A DNA stretch of 42,436 bases from an uncultured Prevotellaceae bacterium (GTDB lineage: Bacteria; Bacteroidota; Bacteroidia; Bacteroidales; Bacteroidaceae): positions 1-42,436 of the forward strand of contig CACZDV010000030.1 of the NCBI GenBank assembly GCA_902780025.1, given 5' to 3'. This document shows, one piece after another, positions 39,884-42,436 of this stretch; position 1 is the stretch's first letter; each line of letters begins with the position of its first letter. The position numbers were made by a program, and so were the translations under genes. Under the pieces are notes generated by a model. That model was not told the DNA's origin, ran no database searches, and was given only the letters and a program-made list of their open reading frames with translations.

Positions 39884-41347
39884 TTAGAATACTATTGCCT
39901 CGTAAACGTAGAGTTCTGCATCCTTCCACCCATCCCATCCGATGCCGGCTTTGTCCTGGGCGCAATGCCCCAGGAACTCCTCCTTGGTCCAGTTCACCTC
40001 ATCGGCTACTTGTGGCAGGAATGTCCCGCTGCGGTTTCCCCGGCGGATGTATATGCCGTGCCGATGCAACTCGAACTCGTCGATGCTCTGTATGCGCCGC
40101 ATGGGTGTGAGTACGGAGATTTCAATATCAATATCGTCAAGCTCTGCACGCTGGACAGGTGTGAAGCGTGGGTCTTCAAAGGCTGCAGCACGGGCCATCT
40201 CGGCCACTATCTCATGCAGGGGATAATCTTCGCCGAAGTGCCCGATGCACCCGCGTAGGCGACCGTGCTTGTGAAGCGAGACGAAGGCACCGCACTTCTG
40301 CTTTAGGACTGGGTGCTGAGCGGTGAGCGGTGAGAGATTGCCGACGGGCTTGCCATCGAGGGAGTCCCTTATGCTGTTCAGGGCAATCTCCTTCAGCAGT
40401 TGCTTGTCGGCAATGGTAAGTGTGAACCCGCCTTCATGATGCAGGAAAGCGAAGGAATGGTAGCCTACAACGCGCGAAAGGTCGTGACCGTCAGCATCCC
40501 CTGAGTTCTGATACATCAGGTGCCTGACCTCGTATTGGCCGTCGAGCATCAGCATCAGCGTGATGATGGCAAACTCACCGCAGGCACTCGTCTGCAGGTT
40601 ACGCTTGCCGCTGCGGGCATTGGCCTCGATGGTGGCGATAAACTGCTCCACGTCGCCCTCCTCAATGGCTTTACCCGTCAGCGCATCTACCTCGCAAGCA
40701 TCCTCATACGAAGGGTAGTGCGAGAAGTCGCTGCTGACGATGAAGAGGTTCTCATCGGTGAGATACGGCTTTAGCACCTTTGCTATCTGTCGCAGCTTCC
40801 GATAGTCGTTGGTACTGATGACGATGGGGACGATGGGCGGAACATCGCCGAGTCTGCGTTGCAGGAAAGGCAGCTGCACCTCAAGACAATGCTCTCTGTC
40901 GTGTGCCTCAGGGTGATAGGCAAACACGCTGTCCTCCGTCAGTCTGACAGCCGTCTCGCGATCAACCTTCACCTGTCCTAACGGCGTGGCATAGTAGTCG
41001 GCCTCCGTATTCACCGAGGCTCCATCGAGCCATTCGTGGTGACTGGGTCCTAACAGAAAAATGCGCTTGTACGGCTTCTTGACGTCAAGAGTCATGTAGG
41101 CAGCAGCCGCTACGTTGCCCGAGTAGTAATAGCCGGCATGAGGCACGATGAGTGCTGCTACCTGACTATATGAAGCCCTGCCGCCGTGAAGCGCCAGCAG
41201 GCTGTCAACCTCCGTTCTCAGTTCTTCGGGATTGCCCGTATAGAATCGGTCAGCCTGAGTTGCAGGTCTCACCACGGGCTCCCTTGCTTGTCCGTTACAA
41301 GAATTCATCATCGTGATTGCTACTATGAGGGTTATTAATATCTTCAT
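39884..41347 (-). CDS. AmmeMemoRadiSam proteins B and A fused, with lipoprotein-like signal, 487 aa
   Basis: Residues ~22-290 are a Memo domain (RPATQADRFYTGNPEEL, IVPHAGYYYSG, LLGPSHHEWLDG); ~315-487 are an AMMECR1 domain (KCGAFVSLHK, RLRGCIGHFG, PRFTPVQRAELDDIDIEISV). The protein begins MKILITLIVAITMMNSCNGQ, a hydrophobic stretch with Cys17, so it looks exported and possibly lipidated. An upstream ATG (41368) would fall inside the promoter at 41366-41373, which supports the start at 41347. How an exported Memo-AMMECR1 protein works with a cytosolic radical SAM enzyme is unclear. Confidence 0.9.
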   Translation of the reverse strand: MKILITLIVAITMMNSCNGQAREPVVRPATQADRFYTGNPEELRTEVDSLLALHGGRASYSQVAALIVPHAGYYYSGNVAAAAYMTLDVKKPYKRIFLLGPSHHEWLDGASVNTEADYYATPLGQVKVDRETAVRLTEDSVFAYHPEAHDREHCLEVQLPFLQRRLGDVPPIVPIVISTNDYRKLRQIAKVLKPYLTDENLFIVSSDFSHYPSYEDACEVDALTGKAIEEGDVEQFIATIEANARSGKRNLQTSACGEFAIITLMLMLDGQYEVRHLMYQNSGDADGHDLSRVVGYHSFAFLHHEGGFTLTIADKQLLKEIALNSIRDSLDGKPVGNLSPLTAQHPVLKQKCGAFVSLHKHGRLRGCIGHFGEDYPLHEIVAEMARAAAFEDPRFTPVQRAELDDIDIEISVLTPMRRIQSIDEFELHRHGIYIRRGNRSGTFLPQVADEVNWTKEEFLGHCAQDKAGIGWDGWKDAELYVYEAIVF

Positions 41348-41365
41348 TTCCTTCACATTTAAGTG

Positions 41366-41373
41366 CAAAGTTA
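41366..41373 (-). promoter_or_regulatory. TAACTTTG promoter of the AmmeMemoRadiSam operon
   Basis: Minus-strand TAACTTTGC, about 19 nt before the ATG at 41347. Confidence 0.65.
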
Positions 41374-41426
41374 CATAATTCCTGCGATTTTTCGCTATGA
41401 AGTTGGCATAATTCTTCGTTTTTTCT

Positions 41427-41434
41427 TATCTTTG
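41427..41434 (+). promoter_or_regulatory. TATCTTTG promoter of the thioredoxin-like gene
   Basis: TATCTTTGC with TTGG about 20 nt upstream; leader of about 40 nt to 41480. Confidence 0.65.
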
Positions 41435-41479
41435 CACCCATTATTAGTATCTGAAATAATCCTTATGGGAGAGTAAGCT

Positions 41480-42016
41480 ATGAAGAAAGAACTGATTTTG
41501 CCATTGCTGGCCATGTGTCTTACGCTGACTATATGCTCGGCGACAACGAAAAAAGTGTATGACGAGGATATCAACCCCGTCGAGCAGATAGACCAGGCTA
41601 TAGTGAAAGCCAAGTCCGAAGGTAAGTTCGTCGTCTGTCAGGTGGGTGGCAACTGGTGTCCCTGGTGCCTGAAGTTCGCAGACTTCATCACGAAGGACAC
41701 TACCATCAGCAACGTCATCAACGAGAACTTCGTCTACATCCATGTGAACTATAATCCGCGCAAGTCGGGAGGTGCAGAGAAGGAAGCCTTAGCCAAGACC
41801 ATGCTTGCGCGCCTGAACAATCCTGCCCGTTTCGGGTTCCCCGTGTTCGTCGTCCTCGACGATGAAGGCAGGGTCATCCATATTCAGGATTCAAGCTTTC
41901 TGGAGGAAGGACAGGGCTACAATCAGGAGAAGGTGCTGCGTTTCTTCAAGAACTGGACGCCAAAGGCGGTGAAGGGGAATTTGATAAGAAAGAGCGGATT
42001 CGCTAGCAGAAACTGA
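41480..42016 (+). CDS. exported thioredoxin-like protein with CPWC site, 178 aa
   Basis: Signal peptide MKKELILPLLAMCLTLTICS (probably cut near residue 20-22), then a thioredoxin fold with active-site CPWC (Cys60-Cys63) in GGNWCPWCLKF and a cis-proline region GFPVFVVLDDEGR. Thioredoxin_7/DUF255-like. Likely a periplasmic disulphide reductase or isomerase; partner unknown. The 214 bp after it (42017-42230) contain only AT-rich text and the tRNA promoter. Confidence 0.88.
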   Translation: MKKELILPLLAMCLTLTICSATTKKVYDEDINPVEQIDQAIVKAKSEGKFVVCQVGGNWCPWCLKFADFITKDTTISNVINENFVYIHVNYNPRKSGGAEKEALAKTMLARLNNPARFGFPVFVVLDDEGRVIHIQDSSFLEEGQGYNQEKVLRFFKNWTPKAVKGNLIRKSGFASRN

Positions 42017-42204
42017 TCTTGAATATATATCAGTGAACGTTTTCCTCACACTTCGCCTGCGATTTAACAGAGTCTGAAATCTCCTTTGGAAGAGTGGGGA
42101 AAAAATAGGTCGATTTTGGAGGCATTGCAAGCTTAAAACGCCTCATAAATAAACTATTTCGCAAAAAAAACGCCCAAATGTTTGGTGGTTCCAAAGAAAA
42201 TAGC

Positions 42205-42212
42205 TACCTTTG
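42205..42212 (+). promoter_or_regulatory. tRNA-His promoter
   Basis: TACCTTTG with TTTG at 42181-42184 (20-nt spacer), 18 nt before the tRNA. Confidence 0.7.
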
Positions 42213-42230
42213 CAGCCGCAAAACCGACAT

Positions 42231-42305
42231 GGTGCCCGTAGTTCAGTTGGTTAGAGCGTCAGATTGTGGTTCTGAATGTCGACGGTTCGAGTCCGTCCGG
42301 GCACC
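42231..42305 (+). tRNA. tRNA-His (anticodon GTG)
   Basis: Acceptor arms GTGCCCG/CGGGCAC, anticodon stem TCAGA/TCTGA around loop TTGTGGT (anticodon GTG), T-arm GGTTCGAGTCC. A G precedes the acceptor stem opposite C73, the extra G-1 that marks tRNA-His. CCA is not encoded. Confidence 0.96.
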
Positions 42306-42311
42306 CTCTCC

Positions 42312-42346
42312 AAACTCCTGTTAGTCAATGACTTATGGGAGTTTTT
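42312..42346 (+). terminator. tRNA-His terminator
   Basis: AAACTCC (42312-42318) pairs with GGAGTTT (42338-42344), running into a T tract. After it the window ends in AT-rich sequence with no visible gene. Confidence 0.7.
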
Positions 42347-42436
42347 GATTTGCTTTCGGTGAAAGAATTTAAGTTAAATTTAACCAAATTACTGCTAAAT
42401 TGCTGTTGATTTTTCAAAAATCGCCGCAAAATCGCC

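Overview
The window looks like a chromosomal segment of a Prevotella/Segatella-type member of the Bacteroidota. This is inferred from many TAnnTTTG promoter elements (several with an upstream TTTG about 19 nt away), A/purine-rich leaders with almost no Shine-Dalgarno sites, a type III glutamine synthetase, the DapL route to diaminopimelate, an Rnf operon in the order B-C-D-G-E-A, BT4734/DUF3987-type mobile-element genes and small proteins of Prevotella style. No species is claimed.

Region 1 (1-11.8 kb) is accessory. It begins with the edge of a minus-strand gene, a 60-aa acidic peptide and a large secreted GLUG-repeat protein. A patchwork of repeats and broken genes follows: an AbiE-like pair whose toxin is cut short, and an Rpn-type nuclease/transposase with its core deleted in frame. 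Next come two proteins sharing a 'CQVFNG' motif, then a primase/helicase-like operon (BT4734 + DUF3987) preceded by a helically phased GTTTA array. The region ends with a 40-aa membrane protein divergent from a membrane-bound AraC-type regulator. The intergenic region of that divergent pair and the region upstream of the GLUG gene carry the same operator-like array: three direct GTGTG repeats spaced 20 and 22 bp, then an inverted half-site.

Region 2 (12-28.6 kb) is a nitrogen-assimilation block: amt - TorF-like porin - amt - PII on the minus strand, divergent from gltBD; then two base-excision-repair genes; then dapF-dapL-glnN. Five copies of an ACACTTTG-centred motif lie in just two places, the PII/gltB divergent region and the region upstream of dapF, suggesting one nitrogen-related regulator. 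Ammonium would enter through the porin and Amt channels under PII control, be fixed by GlnN and GltBD, and partly pass to diaminopimelate by DapL.

Region 3 (28.6-42.4 kb) is mostly core: RNase P RNA, a BrkB-family membrane protein, a lipoprotein, an acidic hypothetical protein, a shortened RseC-like gene heading the rnfBCDGEA operon, a sugar-phosphate nucleotidyltransferase, guaA, an AmmeMemoRadiSam pair (radical SAM enzyme plus a Memo-AMMECR1 fusion carrying an export signal), a periplasmic thioredoxin-like protein and tRNA-His.

Many spacers just upstream of start codons consist of short 7-8 bp tandem repeats whose unit differs from gap to gap. This is one of the most pervasive unexplained patterns in the window.
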